Assembly: GCF_007874125.1 (NCBI RefSeq)
Contig: NZ_CP040128.1
Coordinates: 3,658,001-3,722,000, forward strand
Origin: Noviherbaspirillum sp. UKPF54
Lineage (GTDB): Bacteria; Pseudomonadota; Gammaproteobacteria; Burkholderiales; Burkholderiaceae_D
Direction: 5' to 3'
DNA: 64,000 nucleotides
Shown here: positions 7,320-16,938 of the stretch, one piece after another
Layout of the letters: each line of letters begins with the position of its first letter
How positions within the stretch are numbered: position 1 is the first letter of the stretch
The notes under the pieces: generated by a model
Database searches by the model: none
Told to the model about the DNA's origin: nothing
Seen by the model: only the letters and a program-made list of their open reading frames with translations
Translations under genes and position numbers: made by a program

Positions 7320-10300
7320 ATGTTTGACGCCGCCCAAGATACCGCCGGCGAGACCGCCGCGCATTTGGCTTCGCAATTCTTCCCGCAGTTGTCGGCGCTC
7401 ACGCAACACACCCGCCTGCTGCGTCTGACCACCACGCTCGGCCCCGACAAGCTGCTGGTAGAACGCATCGACGGCCACGAAGGCTTGAGCGCAGGCTTTT
7501 GCTTCGACATCGTCGCCTTGTCGAGCGACGACCGCATCGACCTGAATGCAGCGCTCGGGCAGCCGGCGCTGCTGCAGTTGCTCACGCAACACAGCCGCAG
7601 CGACCTGCGTCCCATCCATGGTCACGTCACCGTATTCGAGCGCCTGAGCGCGGACGGCGGCCTGGCGCGCTACCGTCTCCGGGTCGAGCCCTGGCTGGCG
7701 TTGCTGCGCCACCGGCGCGACAGTTATGTCTGGCAGGGCAAGAGCGTGCTCGACATCGTGCAGGAAATCTTCGGCGACTACCGCGGCCAGGGCAAGCTCG
7801 TGCCATCCTGGCGGCTGGCGATCGCCGACGCGTCCCATTACCTGCCACGCGACGTCTGCACCCAGTACGAGGAAAGCGACCTCGCTTTCGTCGAGCGGCT
7901 GCTGGCCGAAGAAGGCTTGTTCTACTGGTTCGAACACCAGGCCGCTGCCGCCGCCAGCTTCGGCAGCCACACGCTGGTGATCGCCGACCGCAATGGCGCC
8001 TTCGCGCCGAACGCGCAAACCCCGATCCGCTACCACCGCGCCGCTGCCGTCGAAAAAAGCGACAGCATCACCGCCTGGCACGCGCAGCGCCGCCTCGCCA
8101 CCAATGCCATCGTCCTCGCCAGCTGGAACGAAACGCAAGCAAGCGTCATTGGCGCCGAATCGCGCACCACGCATGACAACGGCAACGTTCCCAGCCTGGC
8201 GAGCATCGACCATCCGGGAGAGCGGCATTTCGGCAGCCTGGCCGAAGCGGAGCGCCACGCCCGCCTGCGGCTGGAAGCGCTCGAAGCACGCAACAAGACC
8301 TACAGCGGCGCCAGTACCGTGCGCACGCTCGCGCCGGGCTCCACCTTCGTGCTGACCGGCCATGCGGTGCACGACGCCGCCCGCGCGGCAGCCGGCGACG
8401 GCGCGGCGACCTTCGCCGTCGTCCGCGTCGAACATCACGCCCGCAACAACCTTGGCTCCGCCGCCCGCGCGCCGGCCGCTGGCCAGTTCGCCAACGGCAT
8501 GCGCGGCGCTCCGCCCGAGCAGGACGAGCCGCTCTACAGCAACCGCTTTACCGCGCTGCGCGCCGACATCCCGTGGCGCCCGCTGGGCGATGACGGGCAC
8601 GGCGCGCTGCTGCATCCGAAGCCCACCGCCGCCGGCATCCAGACCGCCATCGTGGTCGGTGTGCCGGGACAGGACATTCACACCGAGCGCGACCATCGCA
8701 TCAAGATCCAGATGCACTGGCAGCGCGGCGCGCAAAGCCAGAGCCGGCGCCCCCATCCGCAGGGCAGCGACAACGCACCCGGCGACGACGCCGCATCCAT
8801 CTGGGTGCGCGTGGCGGAACCAGCCGCCGGCGCCAACTGGGGCGGCAGCTTCATTCCGCGCGTCGGCCAGGAAGTCGTCGTCGATTTCATCGAAGGCGAT
8901 ATCGACCGTCCGGTCGTCATCGGCAGCCTGTACAACGGCAAGGGAGCACCGGACGGGCAAGGCAACCAGCTCGCGCGAGGCGCCGGCCCGGCGGTCGGCA
9001 ACGCCCCAGCCTGGTTTGCAGGCGCGAGCGGCCCCCACGCGCACAATGCCGTGCTATCCGGCTTCAAGACGCAGGAAATCGGCCACAGCCGGGACGGCAA
9101 CGGCGGCTACAACGCCCTGGTGTTCGACGACAGCACCGGCCAGCTCGGCGTGCGGCTGCACACCACCGGGCACCGCACCCAACTGAACCTCGGCCACATC
9201 AAGCGCCAACAGGACAATGAAAGAAGGCAGAGCCACGGCCATGGCGTGGAATTGCGCACGGATGCCTACGGCGCGCTTCGCGCAGGACAAGGGATGCTGA
9301 TATCCGCCGATGCCCGGCCGGGCGCGGGAGCGCCGCAGATGGATGCCCGGGAAGCGCAGACGCAATTACAGCAAGCGCATGAACTGCACCGGAGCCTGGC
9401 AGACACCGCGCAAAAGCAACATGCTTTCGTCGGCGCGGCGCTCGACAAGGAAAGTCATGAACGGCCCGAGGCCGCTCTCGCCCGCGCCATCGAATCGCTC
9501 GCTCGCACCGTCAACGGCGCCGGCTCCATGGAAAGCGGCGGAGCGGGCGCCGCCCCTGCCTTCGGCCGCCCCGATCTTGTCGCCAGCGCGCCGGCAGGCA
9601 TCGCCGTGCTTACCCCGCAGGACGTTCATGCCTGCGCGGACACGGTCACCATCGGCGGCGGCGTCGACGTCAGCGCGACCGTCGGCCGCAACCTCTCCAT
9701 CGCGGTCAAGAACGGCATCAGCCTGTTCACCCATGGCGACGCCGACACGCAGCGCAAGGAACATGGAGACAAAGGCGTCAAGCTGCATGCAGCGCACGGC
9801 AAGGTCGACGTGCAGGCGCAAAGCGGCGAACTGAAGGCGGCAGCGGACAAGGATGTGAACGTCGCCAGCACGCATGCGAAGGTGGAGGTGGCGGCGAAGG
9901 AACATGTCTTGCTGACCGCCGGCGGCGCATATGTGAAGATCGGCAGCGGCAATATCGAGATCCATGCGCCGGGCAGCGTGCAGTTCAAGGCGTCGATGAA
10001 GGAATTGGGCGGACCGGCGAGCTTGGCGGCCGAACTCGTCTCCCTGCCGAAAGGTAAATTAATCATCGATCCGGACGCACCATTGTTCAGCCAGCAAATC
10101 GACTTTTCGCATTTGGCGATGAATGAGGAGCCAGGATTCAACAGCGCCGGCAAAGCCTACTGGGTCGTCAAGGAGGACGGCACCTTCCTTACCAGCGGCA
10201 CCACCAGCAATGACGGCCTTACGGAAAGGATTTTTGCGAACCAGGCCGGGCCCATCAAGGTGGCGATTGAAGCCGGGGAGTGGCAAGTGGAGGAATATTT

Positions 10301-10346
10301 CGAAGACGATGACGACGACCGGTTCGCCGAGGAGCAATCGACATGA
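7320..10346 (+). CDS. vgrG: Type VI secretion system tip protein VgrG
   Basis: VgrG trimers cap the Hcp tube of the type VI secretion system and carry effectors into target cells. The first 540 residues contain the gp27/gp5-like core (TRLLRLTTTLGPDKLLVERIDG at the N-terminus, FIPRVGQEVVVDFIEGDIDRP near residue 515). A long middle region follows. Residues 760-900 form the DUF2345 extension, with beta-helix-like repeats (VTIGGGVDVSATVGRNLSIAV, AHGKVDVQAQSGELKAAADKD). The last 100 residues are an extra domain ending in a highly acidic EDDDDD stretch, perhaps the docking site for the cargo. GAGGA precedes the ATG. The gene overlaps the effector gene by 4 bases. No sheath or baseplate genes are in the window, so this is an orphan vgrG module. 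Confidence 0.95.
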   Translation: MFDAAQDTAGETAAHLASQFFPQLSALTQHTRLLRLTTTLGPDKLLVERIDGHEGLSAGFCFDIVALSSDDRIDLNAALGQPALLQLLTQHSRSDLRPIHGHVTVFERLSADGGLARYRLRVEPWLALLRHRRDSYVWQGKSVLDIVQEIFGDYRGQGKLVPSWRLAIADASHYLPRDVCTQYEESDLAFVERLLAEEGLFYWFEHQAAAAASFGSHTLVIADRNGAFAPNAQTPIRYHRAAAVEKSDSITAWHAQRRLATNAIVLASWNETQASVIGAESRTTHDNGNVPSLASIDHPGERHFGSLAEAERHARLRLEALEARNKTYSGASTVRTLAPGSTFVLTGHAVHDAARAAAGDGAATFAVVRVEHHARNNLGSAARAPAAGQFANGMRGAPPEQDEPLYSNRFTALRADIPWRPLGDDGHGALLHPKPTAAGIQTAIVVGVPGQDIHTERDHRIKIQMHWQRGAQSQSRRPHPQGSDNAPGDDAASIWVRVAEPAAGANWGGSFIPRVGQEVVVDFIEGDIDRPVVIGSLYNGKGAPDGQGNQLARGAGPAVGNAPAWFAGASGPHAHNAVLSGFKTQEIGHSRDGNGGYNALVFDDSTGQLGVRLHTTGHRTQLNLGHIKRQQDNERRQSHGHGVELRTDAYGALRAGQGMLISADARPGAGAPQMDAREAQTQLQQAHELHRSLADTAQKQHAFVGAALDKESHERPEAALARAIESLARTVNGAGSMESGGAGAAPAFGRPDLVASAPAGIAVLTPQDVHACADTVTIGGGVDVSATVGRNLSIAVKNGISLFTHGDADTQRKEHGDKGVKLHAAHGKVDVQAQSGELKAAADKDVNVASTHAKVEVAAKEHVLLTAGGAYVKIGSGNIEIHAPGSVQFKASMKELGGPASLAAELVSLPKGKLIIDPDAPLFSQQIDFSHLAMNEEPGFNSAGKAYWVVKEDGTFLTSGTTSNDGLTERIFANQAGPIKVAIEAGEWQVEEYFEDDDDDRFAEEQST

Positions 10347-11653
10347 GGAATTTTCACATCGTGCGGGAGCATGAGACGCTCACGACGATCGCCAGGCAGC
10401 ACGGAACGACGGTCGCACATCTCATGAAGTTGAACAATCTTCCCGATCCCAACCGATTGAAGACCGGACAAAAAATCGCTTTGCGCAGGGAAGCGGTGTG
10501 TGGCTTCGAAACCCTGTTTCTCGATGCCGACCGCAATCCGATCAACAAACTCGAATACGTCCTTGAGTTCTGCGGCAAGAGCGTCAAAGGCTCGACCACG
10601 CACGATGGCAAGAGTCAAAAAATCGTGACGGACTGGCCCACTGATCCGATACGAATCTTGGTCAAGCGATTTGATGGGACGTTTAAGAAAGTAACAGTGG
10701 TAATGTCGGGTTACGGTAACAAGCTATGTACTTTGATAAGCCCGCTACTTGTAATTGATAGTGTGCTGCGGTCTCATTCGAAACAGAAGAAAGAAGAGCT
10801 TCCGTCTCCCCAAAGAGCAGCGAAGCCAATTTATGGCTCGAACAACCCAGCGGCATTTAATCCTAAGAAGAAAGAGCTCGGCCCACAAGCTAGGGAGACA
10901 AATACAACCGACGGAAAACCGCTAACTGTCGTGGAAGGGGATATTTCGAACTTAGATTTCACAAAAAATTATACGGGCGAGAATTTAACCGTTGACGATT
11001 GGCAGCGCGTTGCAAGCGAATTGAGGTGTGAGGTAAATGCTATTTACGCCGTAGCGAAAGTAGAATCAAGTGGAGCTGGCTTCGACCGCATCACAAAACG
11101 TCCGATAATTCTGTTTGAGCGCCATGTATTTCATGAAAAATCCCATCACCGATACAGCGGTAGGTATCCCGATATTTCTAGCGATAAACCATATCTACGC
11201 ATAAGAGACAAAAAAGGCGAGGTCATCCCTGAACGCAAAGCAGAATACGAAAAAGCTGAGAAAACAGGCCATTTGGCAGAGGCGGATTATTATCCGCTGA
11301 ACCAGCGCCCCAACTATCAAAGACTCATAAAGGCGATGCAATTAGACCGAGAAGCAGCATTGAAGTCATGCTCATGGGGCATGTTTCAGGTCATGGGATT
11401 TAATCATGCTGCCGCTGGATTCAGAGATATTGAGTCATTTGCAAAAGCAATGTCCACATCAGAGAAGGAACAAATAAACGCTTTTTTGAATTTTATTAAA
11501 GCCGATAGTAGGCTGTTAAAGGCTGTACGAGAAAAAGATTGGCTTGCATTTGCAATCGGATATAACGGGAAAAAACAGGCAGGCTACGACAGGAAAATGG
11601 CAAAAGCGTATAACACCTTACAAATATCGAACCACCAATCTGGAGCGCAATAA
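10343..11653 (+). CDS. LysM-N-acetylmuramidase (DUF3380), probable T6SS peptidoglycan-degrading effector
   Basis: Residues 2-50 are a LysM peptidoglycan-binding repeat (FHIVREHETLTTIARQHGTT, then LKTGQKIAL). From about residue 215 the protein matches the N-acetylmuramidase family (DUF3380): AIYAVAKVESSGAGFD contains the presumed catalytic Glu, followed by RPIILFERHVFHEKSHHRY and CSWGMFQVMGFNH. A linker with a hydrophobic patch (LCTLISPLLVID) lies between them. Its start overlaps vgrG by ATGA with GAGGAG 8 bases ahead, implying translational coupling and delivery by that VgrG. The next gene encodes a secreted protein likely to protect the producer. No signal peptide is present, as expected for a T6SS cargo. 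From roughly 10700 on, base composition becomes clearly AT-richer than in vgrG, suggesting recent acquisition. Confidence 0.88.
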   Translation: MRNFHIVREHETLTTIARQHGTTVAHLMKLNNLPDPNRLKTGQKIALRREAVCGFETLFLDADRNPINKLEYVLEFCGKSVKGSTTHDGKSQKIVTDWPTDPIRILVKRFDGTFKKVTVVMSGYGNKLCTLISPLLVIDSVLRSHSKQKKEELPSPQRAAKPIYGSNNPAAFNPKKKELGPQARETNTTDGKPLTVVEGDISNLDFTKNYTGENLTVDDWQRVASELRCEVNAIYAVAKVESSGAGFDRITKRPIILFERHVFHEKSHHRYSGRYPDISSDKPYLRIRDKKGEVIPERKAEYEKAEKTGHLAEADYYPLNQRPNYQRLIKAMQLDREAALKSCSWGMFQVMGFNHAAAGFRDIESFAKAMSTSEKEQINAFLNFIKADSRLLKAVREKDWLAFAIGYNGKKQAGYDRKMAKAYNTLQISNHQSGAQ

Positions 11654-12240
11654 TGTTATTACGATTTGCGTTTTTCCTATTCTTGCTAGCTCACAGCATT
11701 TCTAGCCATGCTGAATCTGGGACTTATAGAAATTTATTAATTGGAGTTGATCCGATAACAGGAAAAATCACGGGCGCATTTCACGAAGAACGTGTTCCTC
11801 CGATCGGGCCATCTTTTAGCTGTATCTTTGCAATTTCCGGAAACATTAAAGAACCTACGATTAACGTCGGCTTCCCGGGAGATAAGGAAAAATCTCGTGG
11901 CGAAATACGATTTGAAAAGTTACAAGGCCGAAGCCATGTTTTCATTCGGTTGGATGAACAGCAACCGGGGTGCGCACAAACAACTCCTCTTGAATTTTTG
12001 CAAGGCGTTCTGCTGGAACTCTCACGAGCCAAGCCGTGGCAGGCAGCCATGGTGGTTACTGCAAAGAAGACTTATTTTCATAAGGAAGCCAACGTCACTT
12101 CTAAGACAAAATCTTATGTTGTATATGCTGATTGCGTGGGTGTCTTGGAGATTCGAGGAAGTTGGGCAAAAATCGAATATGAAAACGGCAGGCAATCAAC
12201 TATAGGATGGGTTCCCCTAAGAGACCTTGGAGCTATTTAA
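11653..12240 (+). CDS. Secreted SH3-like protein, probable immunity protein for the muramidase effector
   Basis: The product is 195 aa with a clear signal peptide (LLRFAFFLFLLAHSISSHAES). The mature protein should be periplasmic, where peptidoglycan is. The C-terminal third (VTAKKTYFHKEANVTSKTKSYVVYADCVGVLEIRGSWAKIEYENGRQSTIGWVPLRDL, read in pieces) resembles a bacterial SH3 domain. The middle region (about residues 30-125) is not recognised. The ATG overlaps the effector stop codon by one base (TAATG) and has GGAG 7 bases ahead, so the genes are coupled. Base composition is as AT-rich as the effector 3' half, so the pair looks acquired together. An immunity role is inferred from position, secretion and composition, not from a recognised immunity family. 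Confidence 0.72.
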   Translation: MLLRFAFFLFLLAHSISSHAESGTYRNLLIGVDPITGKITGAFHEERVPPIGPSFSCIFAISGNIKEPTINVGFPGDKEKSRGEIRFEKLQGRSHVFIRLDEQQPGCAQTTPLEFLQGVLLELSRAKPWQAAMVVTAKKTYFHKEANVTSKTKSYVVYADCVGVLEIRGSWAKIEYENGRQSTIGWVPLRDLGAI

Positions 12241-12315
12241 CTCTGTAATATGCAGCATTTGCAGATCGACGCAGGAACACGATTTTGCTAAAAGCACATA
12301 GACAGAGTCTGCCGC

Positions 12316-15300
12316 TTAACCGTTCCGCCCCGCAAACCCCACGAACTCCCCCGCCGGCAGCGCCCGTGCAATCAGGTACCCCTGCGCCTGATCGCACCCA
12401 TACTTCTGCAAGAACGCCAACTGGTCTTCGGTCTCCACCCCTTCCGCGATGACGGACAGCTGCAGCGCATGCCCGAGCTGGATGACGGCCTTGACGATGG
12501 CGGCGTCGTCGGCATCTTCGGCCAGGTCGCGCACGAAGGATTGGTCGATCTTGAGCTTGTCGACAGCCAGCCGCTTGAGGTAGGACAGGCTGGAGTAGCC
12601 GGTACCGAAATCGTCAATCGAGAGGTGCACGCCGAGTTTCTTCAAGCTGTGCAGCGTTTCCATCACTTCGCCGGTGTCCTGCAGCAGGATGGATTCGGTC
12701 AGTTCCAGTTCCAGAAAACCTGCGGGCAGTCCGGACTGCTCAAGCGCGCGGGCGACGGTGCTGACGATGTCGCCGCGCTTGAATTGCTGGGCGGAGAGGT
12801 TGACGGCCATGACCAGCGACGGCATGCCGCCATCCATCCATGCTTTCGCCTGCCGGCATGCCTCGTTGAGCACCCATTCGCCGATCTGCACGATCAGGCC
12901 GGTTTCTTCCGCCAGCGGGATGAATCTTCCCGGCGCCACCAGCCCTTCGTCGGGCCGCTGCCAGCGCACCAGCGCTTCGGCACCGGCGATGCGCCCGCTG
13001 GCAATGTCGATCTGCGGCTGGTAGTGAAGCAGGAATTCCCCGTTCTTCACCGCCTTGCGCAGGTTGCTGTGCAATTGCATGCGCGCCAACGCATCGACGT
13101 TCATGGTATTGGCGAAGAAGTGGTAAGTGTCGCGCCCGCTGTCCTTGGAATGATAAAGCGCGACATCGGCATGCTTGAGCAGGGTGTCGAAATCGCCGCC
13201 GTCGCTCGGATAGAGGCTGATGCCGATGCTGAAGGACGTGGTGATGACGTGTTCGCCGATCTCGAACGGCTCGGCGGCAACCTCGAGTATGGTCTGCGCA
13301 GTGCGGCCCACGGCCGCGGGATCGGTCACGTCGGCCAGCAGGATGACGAATTCGTCGCCACCGTGGCGGCTGATGGTGTCGTTGTCGCCGATACAGGTCC
13401 GCAGCCGGTCGACCATGCGCAGCAGCAGCTGGTCGCCGACGTCGTGCCCAAGGCTGTCGTTGACGCGCTTGAAGTTGTCCAGGTCGAGGAACAGCATGGC
13501 CACCCCAGCGCGGGCGCGGGTGGCGCCGACGACGGCGCGGTCGAAGCGGTCGCGCAACAGCACGCGGTTCGGCAGGTGGGTCAGCGGATCGTGGTGCGAC
13601 AGGAAGGCCAGCTTTTCTTCGGCGGCCGCGCGCTGGACGCGCATGCGCAGCATCGAGATGCCGAAGGCAAGGTCGGTAGCAAGCTCTTCCAGCAGGCGCA
13701 CCTCGTCTTCCGCGAACGAATCGGGGTCGGCGGAATAGATGGCCAGCGTGCCGAAGGTCCGCTGCTCGGCGATCAGCGGCAGCGCGATGCTTGCCTGGTA
13801 GCCCCGCTGGAGCGCGGCTTCCCGCCACTGCGCCATGGCGGGATTGCCGAGGAAATTCTGGTTGATCTGGGTTTTGCCGCTGCGAATGGCCTTACCGGTG
13901 ACGCCATTGCCGTTCTCGTTCTCCGCCCAGGATATATGCACGCTGTCGATATAGCCGTCATCGAATCCGAACCGGCTCATCGGCCGCACGGTTTTGTCCG
14001 GATCGTCCTCGGCATAGCCGACCCACGCCATGCGGTAGCCGCCCCTGGCGACGACCAGGCGGCAGATTTCATCGAGCAGGCTTTGCTCGCGTTGGGCGTG
14101 CACCAGCGTCATGTTGCATTCGCTGAGCAGGCGCAGCGCACGATTGAGTTTTTCCTGCGTTTGCTCGGCGCGCTTGCGCTCCGAAATATCGCGCGCGAAC
14201 ACGAGCGCGCCGTCCTCGTCGTCCAGCCGGAACGGCACAGCCGAGAATTCCACATCCACAGCGCTGTTGTCGAAGCGCAGGTAGCGTGCCTCCCGCGAGT
14301 GGGCGCCGGCAGGCGCGCCGTTCAATTCCAGCGGCATGTCTTCGCCGGCATGCCGGTACTCGGGATGCACTCTGTCGACAACGCTCTTTCCCACCAATTG
14401 CGCCTTGTCTTGCGCACCGAACAGGCGCATTGCGGCGCTGTTGACATAGGTGAAGCGTCCCTGGCTCTGCAGGAAAATCGCATCGGGCGCGCTTTCGATC
14501 AGCGTGCGCAGGCGGCGCTCGCTCGCGCTCAACGCCTCTTCGTGCCGATGGCGATCTTCCACCAGCAGGTTGAAGTTGCCGATCAACTGGCCGACTTCAT
14601 CGTCGTGCGCCACCGGCAAAGGAAGCAGCGGCGCTTGCCCCCCGGTCATGGCACGCATCGCCGCGCCGGCGGCGTCCAGCGGCGCCAGGACACCGCGCGC
14701 GATGCGCCGGATCAGCAGGAAGGCGAGCAGGGTCATGACCGCGGCGGCGACGTATACATAGTGCTGCATGGCCTTGAGCGGTCCGTACGCGATCTCGGTC
14801 GGCAGCGACAGCATCACGATCCAGTCCGACGTCGGCACGCGCTTCCCGGAAAAGAGCTTCGAGATGTCACGCGAATTGGTGCCCACCCCGGAGCCCTCGA
14901 AGCCGTCGACGAAGCGGTCATACATCGGGTTGCCCCCGCGAGGTGCGGGCGCGGCCAGCGCACGTCCAGGCTCGCTGGCGGCGACGATCAAATTGTCGCG
15001 CGGCGCAATGACGAATACATTTCCCTTGCCGGCCATCGATGGCTGAGCGATCACGCCGAGAAAATTAGGCGCGGTCAGATCAGTGATACCCGACACCACA
15101 GCTCGCACGGCGCCCGCGCCGTCGAACACGGGCACGGCGATCGCGAGCACCGGGCGCTTCAATGCCCGCCCCATGAGCGGCTTGTCGATATACGGGCGGC
15201 GCGTGGAAACCGTTTTGAGGAAATAGTCACGGTCGCCAAAATACATGCCGCGCCGACCCGGCGCTACTGGATAGTCGGCGATGGCCTTGCCATCCAGCCC

Positions 15301-15669
15301 GATAACGGTAATCCCGGCGGGAAACATGACATGCAAGGCGTCAAACTGCTTCAGATAGGTATCCAGCACCTGTTCGCTCTGGTCTGCAGGCAGTTTGTCC
15401 GCGACGCGTATCAAGCTCTCGATACGCTCGTTGAGCTTGCCATCGAGGTCGGCGGCAATGCGCCGGGTCGCGGAAAACTGTTGATCGAACAGCACCTGCT
15501 CAAACTGGGTTTTCAGCACCGTCACCGAAAGATAGACGAGCAGCCAGATGAATGCCGCGAACAGGCAAATAGTGAGCACGCTCAACTTGGTCTTGAGCGA
15601 CAGGGATTGAAACAAGGTACGCAGCCGGAGCGGAAGCGATGAATCTGTGGGTATTTTTTTATAAAACAT
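12316..15669 (-). CDS. Cache-HAMP-PAS-GAF-GGDEF-EAL membrane c-di-GMP signalling protein
   Basis: The product is about 1117 aa. Order from the N-terminus: transmembrane helix near 33-55 (KLSVLTICLFAAFIWLLVYL), an extracytoplasmic Cache-like sensor to about 300, a second helix (YVYVAAAVMTLLAFLLI), HAMP, PAS near 395-500, GAF near 520-680, GGDEF near 695-855 and EAL near 870-1110. The GGDEF motif is intact (SRHGGDEFVILL) but lacks the RxxD inhibition site. The EAL domain keeps [21 protein letters not shown] and KIDQSF, so either activity is possible. Periplasmic ligands probably control it. The ATG at 15669 is preferred; ATG 15687 and a GTG at 15723 are in frame and none has a strong ribosome-binding site. 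The gene is convergent with the T6SS module. Confidence 0.92.
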   Translation of the reverse strand: MFYKKIPTDSSLPLRLRTLFQSLSLKTKLSVLTICLFAAFIWLLVYLSVTVLKTQFEQVLFDQQFSATRRIAADLDGKLNERIESLIRVADKLPADQSEQVLDTYLKQFDALHVMFPAGITVIGLDGKAIADYPVAPGRRGMYFGDRDYFLKTVSTRRPYIDKPLMGRALKRPVLAIAVPVFDGAGAVRAVVSGITDLTAPNFLGVIAQPSMAGKGNVFVIAPRDNLIVAASEPGRALAAPAPRGGNPMYDRFVDGFEGSGVGTNSRDISKLFSGKRVPTSDWIVMLSLPTEIAYGPLKAMQHYVYVAAAVMTLLAFLLIRRIARGVLAPLDAAGAAMRAMTGGQAPLLPLPVAHDDEVGQLIGNFNLLVEDRHRHEEALSASERRLRTLIESAPDAIFLQSQGRFTYVNSAAMRLFGAQDKAQLVGKSVVDRVHPEYRHAGEDMPLELNGAPAGAHSREARYLRFDNSAVDVEFSAVPFRLDDEDGALVFARDISERKRAEQTQEKLNRALRLLSECNMTLVHAQREQSLLDEICRLVVARGGYRMAWVGYAEDDPDKTVRPMSRFGFDDGYIDSVHISWAENENGNGVTGKAIRSGKTQINQNFLGNPAMAQWREAALQRGYQASIALPLIAEQRTFGTLAIYSADPDSFAEDEVRLLEELATDLAFGISMLRMRVQRAAAEEKLAFLSHHDPLTHLPNRVLLRDRFDRAVVGATRARAGVAMLFLDLDNFKRVNDSLGHDVGDQLLLRMVDRLRTCIGDNDTISRHGGDEFVILLADVTDPAAVGRTAQTILEVAAEPFEIGEHVITTSFSIGISLYPSDGGDFDTLLKHADVALYHSKDSGRDTYHFFANTMNVDALARMQLHSNLRKAVKNGEFLLHYQPQIDIASGRIAGAEALVRWQRPDEGLVAPGRFIPLAEETGLIVQIGEWVLNEACRQAKAWMDGGMPSLVMAVNLSAQQFKRGDIVSTVARALEQSGLPAGFLELELTESILLQDTGEVMETLHSLKKLGVHLSIDDFGTGYSSLSYLKRLAVDKLKIDQSFVRDLAEDADDAAIVKAVIQLGHALQLSVIAEGVETEDQLAFLQKYGCDQAQGYLIARALPAGEFVGFAGRNG

Positions 15670-15973
15670 ACTTTTCTGTTGCCCCATATGAGGTCGACAA
15701 CAGTCGGTACGGCATCCTGCCACAAATGAACTACGGCTTGGATGGAAATCCGGCAGACCATGTTCCGGCGGATGTCACGAACACCACATTACCACCAGTA
15801 GTGTGTGCAATAAAGAAATATTCACCACATGATAAGTTCACTGTCTGATCAGCAGCACATCACTGCATGCTCCAATCTCCGGCCGTCGTCTGACGACACC
15901 AGACGGTCAACGTCAATCCGTTCATGCGTTCCTGCGGCGGCCCTTCCGGGGCGCTGAAATAGATGCGCCGCAT
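15670..15973. other. Intergenic region without a supported gene
   Basis: About 300 bases separate the start of the Cache-GGDEF-EAL gene from the terminator of the Tim44-like gene. It must hold the promoter of the former. Short frames here lack ribosome-binding sites and recognisable products. No repeat or RNA motif was seen. Confidence 0.5.
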
Positions 15974-16007
15974 AAAAAAAACCGTGCGCGGTTTCCCGCG
16001 CACGGTC
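15974..16007 (-). terminator. Rho-independent terminator of the Tim44-like gene
   Basis: On the minus strand a perfect 11-bp stem (ACCGTGCGCGG with CCGCGCACGGT, small GAAA-type loop) is followed by eight T residues. It lies about 20 bases after the stop codon of the Tim44-like gene and is a textbook intrinsic terminator. Confidence 0.9.
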
Positions 16008-16026
16008 AAAGAGCCGCAAACGTTGA

Positions 16027-16938
16027 TCAGGACAGCTGCTGAATCCCCGCCAGCACCCAGCCGCCCTGGCCGGACACCGGCTTCGACAGGTTCCACACCT
16101 CGGCGAACGCTTCCGCCGGCGCCTGCTCGGATTCCTTGATCAGGCCGCTGAACTTCACGCTGGCCAGATACTCGTTGCCGGTCGTTTCGATACCCAGCAG
16201 TTCGGCGTCGAGCGTGACCACGTCGGTATGGTTCGCCGATGCGCCGCGCTCCTGCAGTTGCAGCCGCAGCTCGGCGAACAGTTCCGGCGAGGTGAATTCG
16301 CGCAGGTCATTGATGTCGGCCTTGTCCCATACTGCCTGCAGGCGGATGAAATAGGTCTTCGACTGGCGCAGGAAGGCCGCCGTATCGAAGTCCGCGGGCA
16401 CGCCCCAGGGCGCGGCGCCGGCGCCGGTCACTTGCTCGTCGGCGTAAGCTGCGGTGCGCTGCATCGGTTCGATGCGCGAGCCGATTTCAGGCGTATAGCC
16501 GGCCGCCGGCGAACCGGCATAGGCGGAGCGCAACGCGCCGGCATCGCCGTTCTTACGGCGCAGCATGCGGTAGATGAACAGGCCCGCCATCGCCAGCAGG
16601 GCGATCATCAGCACGCTGCCCAGCATGCCGCCGAGCGCGCCGCCCAGGCCGAAGTGCGACAGCAGGGCGCCCAAGCCAAGGCCGAGCAGTGCGCCGCCGA
16701 GCATGCTCTTCCAGGGGCTGGACGGCTTGGGCGGTACGCCCGGCTGGGCGCCGGCCGGGGCCGCGGGCTTGGGAGCGACGGCGGACTGGCTCTGCACCGG
16801 CGCAGCCGACTGGCGGCTGACGCTTTGCGACTGGCGCCCGAACGAACCGCCGCCGCCCATGCGCTTGGCCTGCGCTTCCGTGACCACCATCGACAGCGAG
16901 CTGACCGCGATCATCAAACCGATAAACAGCTTTTTCAT
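16027..16938 (-). CDS. Tim44-like domain membrane protein
   Basis: The 303-aa protein begins with a signal-type segment (KKLFIGLMIAVSSLSMVV) and a Gly/Ser/Pro-rich stretch (RMGGGGSFGRQSQSVSRQ). A glycine-rich hydrophobic region near residues 85-125 (GALLGLGLGALLSHFGLGGALGGMLG then LMIALLAMAGLFIYRML) should anchor it in the membrane. The last 120 residues (FLRQSKTYFIRLQAVWDKADINDLREFTSPELFAEL onwards) are the Tim44-like/NTF2-fold domain found in mitochondrial import Tim44 and in many bacterial proteins of unclear role. The architecture is common in betaproteobacteria. It is followed by a strong terminator and appears monocistronic. Its biochemical role is not established. Confidence 0.88.
   Translation of the reverse strand: MKKLFIGLMIAVSSLSMVVTEAQAKRMGGGGSFGRQSQSVSRQSAAPVQSQSAVAPKPAAPAGAQPGVPPKPSSPWKSMLGGALLGLGLGALLSHFGLGGALGGMLGSVLMIALLAMAGLFIYRMLRRKNGDAGALRSAYAGSPAAGYTPEIGSRIEPMQRTAAYADEQVTGAGAAPWGVPADFDTAAFLRQSKTYFIRLQAVWDKADINDLREFTSPELFAELRLQLQERGASANHTDVVTLDAELLGIETTGNEYLASVKFSGLIKESEQAPAEAFAEVWNLSKPVSGQGGWVLAGIQQLS

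Noticed and set aside
12469..15642. 1057-codon plus-strand frame
   Set aside because: Antisense shadow of the Cache-PAS-GAF-GGDEF-EAL gene caused by GC-rich codons; no motif or initiation site.
15639..15848. 69-codon plus-strand ORF
   Set aside because: Starts inside the opposite-strand gene, no ribosome-binding site and no conserved feature.
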